DNA of 64,000 nt, from positions 2,480,001-2,544,000 of the forward strand of contig NZ_CP042304.1 of the NCBI RefSeq assembly GCF_007859655.1, given 5' to 3'. Shown here one piece after another: positions 24,741 through 34,554 of the stretch. How positions within the stretch are numbered: the stretch's first letter is position 1; every line of letters begins with the position of its first letter. The notes under the pieces were generated by a model. The model was not told the origin of the DNA, made no database searches, and worked only from the letters and a program-made list of their open reading frames with translations. A program made the translations under genes and the position numbers. Source of the DNA: Devosia ginsengisoli. GTDB taxonomy: Bacteria > Pseudomonadota > Alphaproteobacteria > Rhizobiales > Devosiaceae.

Positions 24741-26441
24741 ATGAACAAGTTCCTGGTCTGCCTCGTCGCCGCCCTTGCCGGTGCTGGTAGCGCATTGCCC
24801 GCTTTGGCGCAGGATGTCGCCGGTCTTGCCGCCGGCCCGGTCATCATCGCCCCACCCCAGACGCCCCTGGCCCAGACCATCAAGTCGGGCCTCGGCGCCG
24901 TCTATTACAGCGCCTCGCGCGACAGCACCGCCTATAACGAAGCCCAGAAACTCTATTTCTTCTATGGCAGCCGCCATTTCGAGCCCATCTGGCTCGATGA
25001 GGCCGCCAAGGGCGAGGTGGTCTTTTCCGAACCCGCTCGCAAGATTCTCAAGCTCTTCGAAAATGCCGCCAGCGAGGGCCTGCGCCCCTCCGACTACCTG
25101 ACATCAGATCTCAACCCGGCCGGCGCCAAGGGCGACCCGATCAAGATGGCCGCGCTCGAAACCGCCTTTTCCGGCGCTGCCCTGCGCTATGCCGACCATA
25201 TCTATAATGGCCGCATCAAGCCGCAATCGGTCAGCGCAAATCTCGATATAACGCCCAAGCCGCTCGACACCGCCGCCCTCCTGGTGCAACTCGCCACCAG
25301 CGCCGATCCGGTTGCCGTGCTGACCGCGCTCGAGCCCACCCATCCCGAATTCCTGGCCCTCAAGGCCGCCCTCGCCACTTTCGACGATACCAGCCTCGAG
25401 CGGCCGACGCCCATTGCCGAAGGCCCCACCTTGCGCCCCGGCATGAGCGATCCGCGCGTGCCGCTGCTGCGCGCCCGCCTCGACCTGCCGCCCGCCGACG
25501 GCCTCGTCTATGACGATGCTCTCGTCGATGCGCTCAAGGCCTTCCAGGCGACGCTCGATCTCGATGTCGACGGCGTCATGGGCCCGGCTACCCTCGCCGC
25601 ACTCAATGGCGGCATCCCGGTCACCCGTGCCGATATCCTGGCCAATATGGAGCGCTGGCGCTGGATGCCGCGCGACCTCGGCCAGTTCAACGTCATGGTC
25701 AACGTCCCCGAATTCCGCCTGGCTATCAACCGCGACGGACGCGAGGAATACACGACCCGCGTCGTTGTCGGCACCACCAAGAACCAGACCCCGATCTTCT
25801 CGGACAATATCCGCCACATCGTGGTGAACCCCTATTGGAACGTGCCCTCGTCCATCATCAAGGGCGAAGTCGCACCCGCCGTGCTGCGCAATCCGGGCTA
25901 TATCGACAACCAGAACATGGACCTGCTCTATAACGGCACGCCGGTCAGCCCCTGGCAGGTCGACTGGACCCAAGTCTCCACCAGTAATTTCCCCTTCCGC
26001 GTGCGCCAGCGCCCCGGTCCGGGCAATGCGCTGGGGCAGATCAAGTTCCTCTTCCCCAACAAGCACGACGTCTATCTCCACGATACGCCGTCCAAGTCGC
26101 TGTTCGCCCGCTCCTTCCGCGCCTATAGCCATGGCTGCGTGCGCGTGCAGAACCCGATGGAATTTGCCGATGCGCTGATGGCCAACGAGGCCAATATCTC
26201 GCGCGCCTCGCTCGAAGCCATGTTCGGCCCCTCCGAGCGCTGGGTAAATCCGGAACACCAGATTCCGGTGCACATCGCCTATTTCACCATCCGCGTCGAA
26301 GCCGACGGCTCCCTGCGCTCCTTCGGCGACGTCTATGGCCACAACGCCAAGCTGATAGCCGCCATGGGCCTCGACAAGCCCGACCTCGCCCGCGAAATCA
26401 TCGCCGACGCCGAACCCGTCGTGGACGAACTGTCCCCCTGA
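24741..26441 (+). CDS. L,D-transpeptidase family protein (YcbB/LdtD-like)
   Basis: 566 residues. The ATG at 24741 precedes a clear signal peptide (MNKFLVCLVAALAGAGSALPALA); longer upstream reading is unlikely. It has an N-terminal scaffold domain, a peptidoglycan-binding domain (~235-290: MSDPRVPLLRARLDL, DLDVDGVMGPATLAALN), and a YkuD catalytic domain ending in YSHGCVRVQNP, where Cys is the nucleophile and His/Arg complete the active site. It forms 3-3 peptidoglycan cross-links or links proteins to the wall in the periplasm. Size and order match the LdtD class. Confidence 0.9.
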   Translation: MNKFLVCLVAALAGAGSALPALAQDVAGLAAGPVIIAPPQTPLAQTIKSGLGAVYYSASRDSTAYNEAQKLYFFYGSRHFEPIWLDEAAKGEVVFSEPARKILKLFENAASEGLRPSDYLTSDLNPAGAKGDPIKMAALETAFSGAALRYADHIYNGRIKPQSVSANLDITPKPLDTAALLVQLATSADPVAVLTALEPTHPEFLALKAALATFDDTSLERPTPIAEGPTLRPGMSDPRVPLLRARLDLPPADGLVYDDALVDALKAFQATLDLDVDGVMGPATLAALNGGIPVTRADILANMERWRWMPRDLGQFNVMVNVPEFRLAINRDGREEYTTRVVVGTTKNQTPIFSDNIRHIVVNPYWNVPSSIIKGEVAPAVLRNPGYIDNQNMDLLYNGTPVSPWQVDWTQVSTSNFPFRVRQRPGPGNALGQIKFLFPNKHDVYLHDTPSKSLFARSFRAYSHGCVRVQNPMEFADALMANEANISRASLEAMFGPSERWVNPEHQIPVHIAYFTIRVEADGSLRSFGDVYGHNAKLIAAMGLDKPDLAREIIADAEPVVDELSP

Positions 26442-26460
26442 AGTTGTCCATCCACCAGCC

Positions 26461-26535
26461 CCACCCTCCCCCTTGAGGGGAGGGTAGCGCCGCTCGGCCC
26501 AAAGGGCCGTAGCAGAGCTAGGGAGGGGGTGTCGG
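26461..26535. repeat. 75-bp GC-rich intergenic repeat, copy A
   Basis: Contains hairpins CCCTCCCCCTTGAGGGGAGGG and GGCCCAAAGGGCC. It aligns without gaps to 28503-28577 over 75 bp with about 10 differences. The remainder of the 342-bp gap (26442-26783) has a further C/G-rich remnant to ~26595 and an AT-richer stretch before the next gene that should contain its promoter. Confidence 0.7.
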
Positions 26536-26783
26536 CGCCACGCCGGACTACAATGCCTGCGGCCCCCCACCCTGAATCCTCAACGGGAGGGTAACGACTG
26601 CAACCGCCTACCCCTTAACACCCCGTTTACAATTTCGCCTTGGTTGCGCCCGCTTTTGCTCGTAATAACATATGCGTGAGGGGTCCAGCTCAATGTGGTT
26701 GTGATCTTGTTAGCGTTAATCAATTCGACGAATTTTCGCGCTAACGTCCGACGACAACTGGCAATTACCGGGCAGAGTTTGGC

Positions 26784-28457
26784 GTGACGGGGACTTACCT
26801 TTTGATACGGCACCATATCGTGCGGCTTCTTGCAGCCGCCCTTATGAGCATCACCGTTATCCTGCCGCAGGCCATCGTGCCGGCCGCAGCCGCCTCCGAG
26901 CGCGCCCTCTATCTCTATTACACCCATACCAAGGAGACGGCGCGCATCGTCTTCAAGCGCAATGGGCAATATGTGCAGTCGGGCCTCAACGAGCTCAACC
27001 AGTTCCTGCGCGACTGGCGCCGCAATGAGCCCACCAAGATGGACCCGCGCCTGTTCGACCTGATCTGGGAAGTCTACCAGGAAGTGGGCGCCTCCCAGCC
27101 GATCAACATCGTCTCCGCCTACCGCTCGCCCGCCACCAATGCCATGCTGGCCGCCAATTCGTCTGGCGTCGCCGACAATTCCCAGCATATGCGCGGCACC
27201 GCGATGGATTTCTTCATTCCCGGCGTGCCCCTGGCCCGCCTGCGCGCCACTGCCATGAAAAAGCAGGTCGGCGGCGTCGGCTATTACCCCACCTCGGGCA
27301 GCCCCTTCGTTCACCTCGATACCGGTTCCGTCCGCGCCTGGCCGCGCATGACCCGCGCCCAGCTCAAGGACATCTTCCCCGACGGCAAGACCATGCACGT
27401 CCCTACCGATGGCAAGCCGCTGTCGCAGGAGGGCTATCAGGTCGCCCTGGCCGAGTGGAAGAAGTGCCACGCCTATCCTTGCAATGGCAGTTCCTCGTCC
27501 GGCACCCAGGTTGCCGAAAGCGGCGGCAGCGGCCGCACGCTGATGGACCTGTTCTTCGGCGGCAATGACAATCAGCCTGCCGCCAGCGCCGCCGCGCCTG
27601 CCCCGGTGCAGGTCGCCGCCGTCGCGCCGCAATCCGCCACGCCGCATGTCGCGCCCGTCCCGGCCCTGCGGCCCGCCTCGCTGGGCGGCGCCGCCGCCTC
27701 GGTCGATGTCGCGGCTGCCCCGGCCATGGGCGCCATTCCCTTCTCGACCGTGGGCAGTGCCCCGCTCGATCCATCCGAACTGGCCACCGCCGAAATCGCG
27801 CCCCTGCCGATGGCGAAGTCCCAGGCCCTGCAGCTGGCAACCGCCGGCGCCCTGCCCGCCGGCGACGCCGTCACCGCGCTGGCTGCCCTGACCGCCCCGG
27901 TGCCGCAGCCGCGCCTCATCATGACCGACCAGCCGGCAACCATGACCGCCTATCTGCCGGCGACCGCGCCGGACCCCGAGGCCCAGCGCGCGCTCGAAAT
28001 GATCATCCAGCGCGAAACCACCGCCGTCGTCACGCCACAGGCGCCCGCCGCGCGCCCGGCCATCCTGCCCCCGCTCACCGCGGCCACCGGCCTGCGCACC
28101 GCCTCGCTCGGCGGTGACCTGGTCGGCCTGTTCAGCGGCACCTTCGGCGCCGCCCAGCAGAATGAGCCCGTCGCCGCCGCTTTGGCCGAGCATATCGCCA
28201 AGCTCCCCGAGCCGGGCGCCATGCGCAAACCCGACCTGATCGCCCCCGATCTCGAGCATATTGCCGAAGTCTTCATCACCCCCGCAGCGATGACCTCGTC
28301 CCACTTCGCCGTCATCTGGGACCACGACGAAGCCGATTTCGACCCCACCGCCGAAATGGGCCGCTACGTCACCGTCATGGGCGTCGGCGATTTTCCCACC
28401 GGCCTGTCCCACACCCGCTTCGTCACCGCCCGCCCGGTAGCCTTGGCCTCAAACTAG
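26784..28457 (+). CDS. DUF882 (M15-like) periplasmic peptidase-family protein with long Ala/Pro-rich tail
   Basis: 557 residues from a GTG at 26784. Signal or anchor segment at residues 8-37 (LLAAALMSITVILPQAIVPA). The YcbK/M15-type fold at ~45-200 contains INIVSAYRSPATN, SQHMRGTAMDFFIPG and SPFVHLDTGSVRAWPR, which carry the His/Asp/His metal-site pattern of D,D-carboxypeptidase-like enzymes. Residues ~240-557 form a low-complexity Ala/Pro/Val-rich extension, unusually long for the family. Follows an L,D-transpeptidase, consistent with cell-wall remodelling. Activity of this family is not well established. Confidence 0.82.
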   Translation: MTGTYLLIRHHIVRLLAAALMSITVILPQAIVPAAAASERALYLYYTHTKETARIVFKRNGQYVQSGLNELNQFLRDWRRNEPTKMDPRLFDLIWEVYQEVGASQPINIVSAYRSPATNAMLAANSSGVADNSQHMRGTAMDFFIPGVPLARLRATAMKKQVGGVGYYPTSGSPFVHLDTGSVRAWPRMTRAQLKDIFPDGKTMHVPTDGKPLSQEGYQVALAEWKKCHAYPCNGSSSSGTQVAESGGSGRTLMDLFFGGNDNQPAASAAAPAPVQVAAVAPQSATPHVAPVPALRPASLGGAAASVDVAAAPAMGAIPFSTVGSAPLDPSELATAEIAPLPMAKSQALQLATAGALPAGDAVTALAALTAPVPQPRLIMTDQPATMTAYLPATAPDPEAQRALEMIIQRETTAVVTPQAPAARPAILPPLTAATGLRTASLGGDLVGLFSGTFGAAQQNEPVAAALAEHIAKLPEPGAMRKPDLIAPDLEHIAEVFITPAAMTSSHFAVIWDHDEADFDPTAEMGRYVTVMGVGDFPTGLSHTRFVTARPVALASN

Positions 28458-28502
28458 GCCAATCTGGCGCCCCCACCTCAATGCGATATCCGCAGCTCCT
28501 GC

Positions 28503-28740
28503 CCACCCTCCCCTTTGAGGGGAGGGTAGCGCCGCCTGGCCCATAGGGCCTTGGCAAAGCTGGGGAGGGGGTGTCGGGGCCTCATCCTGGCACCGAAATC
28601 GGGACGGCCTCGACACCCCCCACCCTCACTCCCCTCCCCACAAGGGGGAGGGAAGCCTGTCCCGTGCACGAGGCTATATTGGACCACTGTCATCGCCCAT
28701 GCGCCTCCCTCCCCTTGATGGGGAGGGAATGAGGGTGGGG
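28503..28740. repeat. GC-rich repeat cluster: 75-bp copy B plus two more CCCTCCCC hairpins
   Basis: 28503-28577 is the second copy of the element at 26461. It is followed by two further CCTCCC/GGGAGG inverted repeats (about 28621-28655 and 28707-28740). No ORF is supported in 28458-28900. Confidence 0.65.
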
Positions 28741-28887
28741 TGGAGTCCCTCGCACCGATCCGAGTAACAAGCACCAGACACCCCGCCTCAATTCAGTCCT
28801 CTTGCGCCTCTAGCACGCCCCTGCCGCAGTTTGGCGCAGGTGGTCTTGTTGCAAACCACAGGCCTGCGGCCTAAAGAATTGATAGAA

Positions 28888-28933
28888 GCGCTTCCAGGAA
28901 AAGTGCGTTAGCGGTTTTCCGGTTCGGAAGCGC
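28888..28933. repeat. Nested palindrome directly upstream of dxs
   Basis: GCGCTTCC (28888-28895) pairs with GGAAGCGC (28926-28933). Inside it, GGAAAA (28897-28902) pairs with TTTTCC (28915-28920). Similar GCGCTTCC-GGAAAA palindromes are common between genes in Rhizobiales (from memory). Here it ends 13 bp before the first possible dxs ATG. Confidence 0.6.
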
Positions 28934-28991
28934 GACAGTAAAAGAAATGGAGCGACTCCCGCTCCCGCCGTTTTGGCAAAGGACCGCCCGC

Positions 28992-30923
28992 TTGGCCGAC
29001 AAGCCCTCCACGCCCCTGCTCGATACCGTCCAGTCGCCTGCCGACCTGCGCGCCATGCCGCGCGAAAACCTGCGGCAACTGGCTGACGAGCTGCGCGCGG
29101 AGATGATCGACGCGGTCTCGGTCACCGGCGGTCATCTGGGCGCCGGCCTTGGCGTGGTGGAACTGACCGTTGCCCTCCACTCTGTCTTCGACACCCCGCA
29201 CGATCGCATCATCTGGGATGTCGGCCACCAGGCCTACCCGCACAAGATCCTGACCGGCCGCCGCGACCGCATCCGCACCCTGCGCCAGAAGGACGGCCTT
29301 TCCGGTTTCACCCGCCGCGCCGAAAGCGAATACGATCCCTTCGGCGCCGGCCATTCCTCCACCTCGATTTCCGCCGGCCTCGGCATGGCCGTCGCCAGCC
29401 AGTTGCAGGACAAGCCCCGCAATGTCGTCGCCGTCATCGGCGATGGCGCCATGTCGGCCGGCATGGCCTACGAAGCCATGAACAATGCCGGCGCCATGGA
29501 TGCCCGCCTCATCGTCGTACTCAACGACAATGACATGTCCATCGCTCCGCCCACCGGCGCGCTGCGCACCTATCTCGCCCGCCTCGTTTCCGGACCGGTC
29601 TATCGCGGCACGCGAGAAGCGGCCAAGACTGTCGTGAGCAAGCTCCCGTCTTTCCTGCATGAACCGGCAAGAAAGACCGAGGAATTCGCGCGCTCGTTCT
29701 TCACCGGCGGCACGCTGTTCGAGGAGCTGGGCTTCTACTATGTCGGCCCGGTCGACGGGCACGACCTGGAAAACCTGGTCCCCATCCTCGAAAACGTCCG
29801 CGACGCCGCCGAGGGCCCGATCCTGGTCCATCTGGTCACCCAGAAGGGCAAGGGCTATGGCCCCGCCGAACACTCGGCCGACAAATATCATGGCGTGTCC
29901 AAGTTCAACGTCATTACCGGCGCCCAGGCCAAGCCCGCCTCCAACGCGCCGTCCTACACGTCCGTCTTCGCCGAAACGCTGATCCAGGAAGCCAACGACG
30001 ATCCGCGCATCGTCGCGGTGACCGCCGCCATGCCCTCGGGCACTGGCCTCGACAAATTCGCCGAAATCCACCCCAGCCGCATCTTTGATGTCGGCATTGC
30101 CGAACAGCATGCCGTGACCTTCGCGGCGGGCATGGCCAGCGAGGGCATGCGCCCCTTCTGCGCCATCTATTCCACCTTCCTGCAGCGCGCCTATGACCAG
30201 GTCGTGCATGACGTGGCCATCCAGCACCTGCCGGTGCGCTTCGCCATCGATCGCGCCGGCTATGTCGGCGCCGACGGCCCCACCCATGCCGGCAATTACG
30301 ACGCCGCCTATCTCGGCGCCATTCCCGGCATCGTGCAGATGGCCGCGGCTGACGAGGCCGAGCTGCGCCACATGGTGGCCACCGCTGCCGCCTATGACAA
30401 CGGCCCCATCGCCTTCCGCTATCCGCGCGGCGACGGCATGGGCGTCGACATGCCCGCCCGCGGCGAAAAGCTCGCCATCGGCAAGGGCCGCGTGGTCCGT
30501 CAGGGCGCCACCATCGCCATCCTCTCCTACGGCACGCGCCTGGGCGAAGTCCTCGCCGCCGCCGACAAGCTGGCAGCCCTGGGCCTCAACCCCACCGTCG
30601 CTGATGCCCGCTTTTTGAAACCCCTCGACGAGGAACTGATCGCCAAGCTGGCCACCACGCATGACGTGCTGCTGACCACAGAAGAAGGCGCCATCGGCGG
30701 CTTCGGCAGCCATGTCGCCACCTTCCTGGCCAGCAATGGAATGCTGGACGGCAAGCTGCGCTTCCGCCCGCTGATGATCCCCGATCGCTTCGTCGAACAT
30801 GCCAGCCAGGCCGACATGTATGCCGATGCCGGCCTCGACCGGTCAGGCATCGTCGCCACCGCCCTGACCACCCTCGGCTATGACGAAGCCGCCATGGCCA
30901 AGGCGCTCAGCGCTATCAGCTAA
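28992..30923 (+). CDS. dxs: 1-deoxy-D-xylulose-5-phosphate synthase
   Basis: 643 residues from TTG 28992, chosen because AAAGGA lies 8 bp upstream and family members start just before a (K)PSTPLLDxV-like segment; an ATG at 28947 (658 residues) is the alternative. Full [41 protein letters not shown] motif [18 protein letters not shown] with NDNDMSI, and the transketolase halves [18 protein letters not shown] and [15 protein letters not shown]. It condenses pyruvate and glyceraldehyde-3-phosphate, the first step of the MEP isoprenoid pathway and a source of thiamine and pyridoxal precursors. Overlaps the convergent gene by 4 bp. Confidence 0.95.
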   Translation: MADKPSTPLLDTVQSPADLRAMPRENLRQLADELRAEMIDAVSVTGGHLGAGLGVVELTVALHSVFDTPHDRIIWDVGHQAYPHKILTGRRDRIRTLRQKDGLSGFTRRAESEYDPFGAGHSSTSISAGLGMAVASQLQDKPRNVVAVIGDGAMSAGMAYEAMNNAGAMDARLIVVLNDNDMSIAPPTGALRTYLARLVSGPVYRGTREAAKTVVSKLPSFLHEPARKTEEFARSFFTGGTLFEELGFYYVGPVDGHDLENLVPILENVRDAAEGPILVHLVTQKGKGYGPAEHSADKYHGVSKFNVITGAQAKPASNAPSYTSVFAETLIQEANDDPRIVAVTAAMPSGTGLDKFAEIHPSRIFDVGIAEQHAVTFAAGMASEGMRPFCAIYSTFLQRAYDQVVHDVAIQHLPVRFAIDRAGYVGADGPTHAGNYDAAYLGAIPGIVQMAAADEAELRHMVATAAAYDNGPIAFRYPRGDGMGVDMPARGEKLAIGKGRVVRQGATIAILSYGTRLGEVLAAADKLAALGLNPTVADARFLKPLDEELIAKLATTHDVLLTTEEGAIGGFGSHVATFLASNGMLDGKLRFRPLMIPDRFVEHASQADMYADAGLDRSGIVATALTTLGYDEAAMAKALSAIS

Positions 30924-31270
30924 AGCTGCTCACCAGTTGGAGCATTGGCCGCCTGGGCCTTCCTGGCGGCGAAACGCATGATGGCCCCGATCGGGGCAAA
31001 CAGCACAGCCAGCGCCCAGACCACGAAGTAAAACACTGCCAGCACCAGCCAGACGATCACCCCATAGATTTCCACCGGCGACCAGAGCGCTGCGGAATGC
31101 ACGACCGCATCCGCCGGCAGGCGCGCGAGCGGAAAGACCATCGTCGCCAGCGTGAGATAGGCCAGCAGCGGCAGCTTGATCGCCCAGTGCCAATCCCAGG
31201 CGAGCCAGCCCATGCCCGCCAGAAAGGCCAGCCCGATCAGGTAGGAAACGGCAAGATAGGTCTTCGACAT
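30920..31270 (-). CDS. Small integral membrane protein, 116 aa
   Basis: From the ATG at 31270 ([10 protein letters not shown]). Three to four hydrophobic segments ([57 protein letters not shown]) and a basic C-terminal tail ([11 protein letters not shown]). Family not recognised. It lies 7 bp downstream of an Lrp-type regulator, so probably in its transcript, and its stop overlaps that of convergent dxs. Confidence 0.7.
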   Translation of the reverse strand: MSKTYLAVSYLIGLAFLAGMGWLAWDWHWAIKLPLLAYLTLATMVFPLARLPADAVVHSAALWSPVEIYGVIVWLVLAVFYFVVWALAVLFAPIGAIMRFAARKAQAANAPTGEQL

Positions 31271-31277
31271 CGTTCCA

Positions 31278-31742
31278 CTACTCCGCATATTTCGTCGGCA
31301 CGCCCGTCGCCAGCTTTACCGTCTCCATCGAGATATAGGCCGACATGTCGAACAGCTCGACCCGCCGCACCAGTTGGCGATAGATCACGTCGTAATGCTC
31401 CACATTGGGCAGCACGAGCTTGATGATATAATCAAAATTCCCGGTCAGCCGGTGCACCTCGACAATTTCGGGGATCGTGCTCACCGCGGCATGGAATTCG
31501 TCCAGCCACCCCGCCTCATGCTTGCCCGTCCGCACGATGACGAAAACCGTGGTCGGCAGCCCCACCTTGCGCCGATCCAGCACCGCCACGCTGCGGGCGA
31601 TATAGCCCTCTTCGCGCAACCGCGCGATGCGCCGCGAACAGGCCGAAGCCGACAAAGCCACCGCATCGGCAATATCGTTCACCGCCATTTCGGCATTGGC
31701 CTGCATCAGGTCGAGAATTTTGCGGTCTCTTTCGTCAAGCAT
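31278..31742 (-). CDS. Lrp/AsnC family transcriptional regulator
   Basis: 154 residues from the ATG at 31742. HTH domain at 3-55 ([38 protein letters not shown]), then the RAM/AsnC ligand-binding domain with [18 protein letters not shown]. It diverges from an Asp/Glu racemase family gene, which it probably controls in response to an amino acid. The ~160-bp divergent gap is AT-rich and includes ACGATTTTTTATGATGGCGC. Confidence 0.92.
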   Translation of the reverse strand: MLDERDRKILDLMQANAEMAVNDIADAVALSASACSRRIARLREEGYIARSVAVLDRRKVGLPTTVFVIVRTGKHEAGWLDEFHAAVSTIPEIVEVHRLTGNFDYIIKLVLPNVEHYDVIYRQLVRRVELFDMSAYISMETVKLATGVPTKYAE

Positions 31743-31902
31743 GACCCATTTTTGCACGATTTTTTATGATGGCGCAATCTGGACGCACAACAATCCAAAA
31801 ACACGCCGTAAGATTGCACACAGATTCTCGCCGCCCTCCGATTTCGCACGCCGCTTGCACGCGACCTGCTCCACACTGGATTTCAGCACAGGGAGCATAT
31901 CC

Positions 31903-32613
31903 ATGAAGACCATTGGCCTCATCGGCGGCATGAGCTGGGAATCCACCGCCACCTATTATCGTCTCATCAACGAGGCGGTGCGGCGCCAGCGCGGCGGTCT
32001 CCACTCCGCCGAGATCGCCATGCGCTCGCTCGATTTCGTCAATGTCGTCGAATTGCAGAAGGCCGGTCGCTGGGACGATGCAGGAAAACTGCTCGGCGAA
32101 GCCGGCGCCGGCCTGGCCCGATCAGGCGCCGCCTGCGTGCTCATCTGCACCAATACCATGCATCTGGTCGCCGACCCCGTCGCCGCCATGAGCGGCGTGC
32201 CGCTAATCGATATCATCGACGAAACCGCCAAGACCCTGCGCGTCGACGGCCGCCGCAAGCCCCTGCTGCTGGCCACCCGCTACACCATGGAACACGGCTT
32301 CTACACCGAACGCATGGCCCGCCACGGGCTGGAAGTCGTCACCCCCGATTGCGACGATCGCGGCGTGGTGCATGACGTCATTTTCAACGAACTCTGCCAG
32401 GGCCAGGTCCGCGACGCCTCCCGCGCCCGCTACCTCGCCATCATCGAGGCGGCTCGCGGCCAGGGCATCGACTCGGTCATCCTCGGCTGCACCGAAATCT
32501 CGCTGCTGGTCGATCCCGACGCCCTGCCTTTGCCCGGCTACGATTCCACCGCCATCCACGCCGATGCGGCCGTCCGCTTCGCCCTCAGCGACACCATGGA
32601 GCGCGCCGCCTGA
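31903..32613 (+). CDS. Aspartate/glutamate racemase family protein
   Basis: 236 residues from the ATG at 31903 (GGGAG ribosome site). Signature MKTIGLIGGMSWESTATYYR with the two catalytic Cys in CVLICTNTMH (~84) and VILGCTEISLL (~196), the pseudo-symmetric pair needed for PLP-independent racemisation. Likely interconverts D/L-aspartate or a related amino acid (YgeA-like). The divergent Lrp-type regulator supports an amino-acid role. One base separates it from the next gene. Confidence 0.9.
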   Translation: MKTIGLIGGMSWESTATYYRLINEAVRRQRGGLHSAEIAMRSLDFVNVVELQKAGRWDDAGKLLGEAGAGLARSGAACVLICTNTMHLVADPVAAMSGVPLIDIIDETAKTLRVDGRRKPLLLATRYTMEHGFYTERMARHGLEVVTPDCDDRGVVHDVIFNELCQGQVRDASRARYLAIIEAARGQGIDSVILGCTEISLLVDPDALPLPGYDSTAIHADAAVRFALSDTMERAA

Positions 32614-32614
32614 A

Positions 32615-33388
32615 ATGTGTCGCTTCCTGGCCTATACAGGCGAGCCGGTCTTTCTCGATACATTGCTGATCGAGCCGGCTTCCTCGCTGGTCAGCCAGTC
32701 CCTCGCCGCCCGCGAGGCCAAGACCTTGGTCAATGGCGATGGCTGCGGTGTCGGCTGGTATGGCGCCCGTGCCGAGCCCGGTGTCTATCGCGGCACCCTG
32801 CCCGCCTGGTCCGATGCCAATCTCGCCTCGCTCTGCCATCAGGTCGAGGCGCCCATGTTCCTCGCCCATGTCCGCTCGGCCACGTCAGGCGAAGTCTCCA
32901 TGGCCAATTGCCACCCCTTCGCCGCCGGCCGGCATCTCTTCATGCATAATGGCCAGATCGGCGGCTATGACCGCATTCGCCGCTCGGTCGAAGCCATGAT
33001 TCCCGACGATCTCTATGCCCGCCGCCGCGGCAATGGCGACAGCGAAGCCATTTTCCTCGCCGCCCTCGGCCACGGTCTCGATGCCGATCCGGTTACGGCC
33101 CTGGCCCGCACGCTCGCCGTCTGCACCCGCATGATGCATGCCAATGCCATTGCCAGCGCCTTGCGCTTCACCGCCATCCTGGCCGATGGCGACAGCCTCA
33201 TCGCCATCCGCTGGGCCAGCGACGACCACCCGCCCTCGCTCTATTGGCGCCAGCTCGACACCGGCATCGCCATCGCCTCCGAACCCTTCGGCGACCCCGG
33301 CGATGCCTGGCACCCGGTCCCGCCGGGCAGCGTCATGACCGCCGGCCGCGGCGAAGTTTCGTTCAACGATTTCGTGGTGGCTGCCTAG
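32615..33388 (+). CDS. Class II glutamine amidotransferase (YafJ-like)
   Basis: 257 residues from the ATG at 32615. The second residue is the N-terminal nucleophile Cys (MCRFLAYTGEP) exposed after Met removal. Other Ntn motifs are GDGCGVGWYG, AHVRSATSG and NCHPFAAGRHLFMHNGQIGGY. Domain only, with no synthetase partner, as in YafJ and related proteins, so the acceptor reaction is unknown. Co-transcribed with the racemase gene. Confidence 0.9.
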   Translation: MCRFLAYTGEPVFLDTLLIEPASSLVSQSLAAREAKTLVNGDGCGVGWYGARAEPGVYRGTLPAWSDANLASLCHQVEAPMFLAHVRSATSGEVSMANCHPFAAGRHLFMHNGQIGGYDRIRRSVEAMIPDDLYARRRGNGDSEAIFLAALGHGLDADPVTALARTLAVCTRMMHANAIASALRFTAILADGDSLIAIRWASDDHPPSLYWRQLDTGIAIASEPFGDPGDAWHPVPPGSVMTAGRGEVSFNDFVVAA

Positions 33389-33410
33389 CCACTACTCCCA
33401 CTCCACCGGC

Positions 33411-33496
33411 CGTCACCCTCGGGCTTGACCCGAGGGCCCTACACTGACCGCCCGCTCAGCAAGTAAAGTGCCCTCGGGTCAAGCCCGAGGGTGACG
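33411..33496. repeat. 86-bp inverted-repeat element with 26-bp arms, copy 1
   Basis: Perfect 26-bp arms (33411-33436 and 33471-33496), each itself a hairpin CCCTCGGG-cttga-CCCGAGGG, around a 34-bp centre. A second copy with identical arms and a largely different centre is at 51965-52050. The strong stem after the amidotransferase stop may also act as a 3' end. Confidence 0.85.
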
Positions 33497-33546
33497 CGCA
33501 GTGGGTGCGGGTATCGCCGCCTTTCAGAACCACTGCGAGCATCACC

Positions 33547-33810
33547 TCAATCCTCCGGAGGAGCGGCGACCATGCCCAATGCGCTCATATACAGCTCCAG
33601 CAGCGCTTCCTGCTCCATGCGCTCATTGGCATCCTGCTTGCGGATGGTCACGATCTTGCGCAGGATCTTGGTGTCGAAGCCGTTGCCCTTGGCTTCGGCG
33701 TAGATTTCCTTGATATCGGCAGCGATGGCGGCCTTTTCTTCTTCCATGCGCTCGATGCGTTCGATGAACGCCCTGAGCTGATCCTGGGCAACGCTGTCTT
33801 CGACGGCCAT
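33547..33810 (-). CDS. gapR: GapR-family (DUF2312) DNA-binding protein
   Basis: 87 residues, the usual length. DUF2312/GapR features: [49 protein letters not shown]. Highly charged coiled-coil protein. In Caulobacter, GapR tracks overtwisted DNA ahead of polymerases and supports replication and topoisomerase action. Transcribed alone on the minus strand. Family identification is strong; the role in this organism is by homology. Confidence 0.92.
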   Translation of the reverse strand: MAVEDSVAQDQLRAFIERIERMEEEKAAIAADIKEIYAEAKGNGFDTKILRKIVTIRKQDANERMEQEALLELYMSALGMVAAPPED

Positions 33811-33984
33811 GGCATAGTCCTTTAAGTTTGCTGGCCCCGTTCAATCGTACCCGGAGGCATGGTTCAACCCCTTTGTCCGCCAATCCACATCGCTGCGCCG
33901 CTGCATGGCCGCAATTCCGTCAAATCGCCCCTTTTGCCATTGACCAATGCGTCACCATGGGCTCAAAGAAGGCACGTTTTTCCG

Positions 33985-34554
33985 ATGTTTGCTGGCACCA
34001 GATTGCATATCCCCCGTCTCGGCATGACCCTGATCGGCGCGATGCTCGCAAGCCTCGCCTTTTTCGCCACGCCTGCTCATGCCGATCTGCGCATCTGCAA
34101 CGAAACCAGCAATCTGGTTTCGGTATCTCTCGGCTATCGCGCCGAGCGTGGCTGGATGAGCGAAGGCTGGTGGGCCACCCCGCCCGGCGATTGCCGCACC
34201 CTCTATCAGGGCGATCTGGAAAAGCGCTTTTATTACATCTACGCTGTGGACGACATTGGCGGCGGGGCCTGGGACGGCTCGGTCTTCATGTGCACGCGTG
34301 ACGAAACCTTCACAATATTCGGGGTTGAGGATTGCCTCGCCCGCGGTTATGAGCGCACCGGTTTCTTTGAAATCGATACCCAGAACCGCACCGATTGGAC
34401 CCTGCAGCTCACCGAGAGCGCCGATGGCCCTGCCGTTGTCGGGCCTGATGCCAGCGAAGACCTCGAAGACCCCACATTCCTTGTCGATCCCGACGATGTC
34501 ACGATCGATGTCCCCCAGGACGATATAGATACGCAGGAAACGGACACGCAATGA
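33985..34554 (+). CDS. DUF1036 domain-containing periplasmic protein
   Basis: 189 residues from the ATG at 33985 (an internal ATG at 34024 is possible). Signal peptide ending ATPAHADLRI. The DUF1036 domain (~35-150) contains LRICNETSNLVSVSLGYR, GWWATPPGDCRTLYQGDL and the Cys pair of FMCTRDETFTIFGVEDC. The acidic C-terminal tail is rich in Asp. Immediately upstream of, and overlapping (ATGA), the pyruvate kinase gene, an arrangement I recall from other Rhizobiales. Function unknown. Confidence 0.85.
   Translation: MFAGTRLHIPRLGMTLIGAMLASLAFFATPAHADLRICNETSNLVSVSLGYRAERGWMSEGWWATPPGDCRTLYQGDLEKRFYYIYAVDDIGGGAWDGSVFMCTRDETFTIFGVEDCLARGYERTGFFEIDTQNRTDWTLQLTESADGPAVVGPDASEDLEDPTFLVDPDDVTIDVPQDDIDTQETDTQ

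Noticed and set aside
28621..28740. Possible CRISPR-like array of GC-rich repeats
   Set aside because: Units are inverted hairpins of unequal spacing with no uniform spacers and no cas genes in the window.
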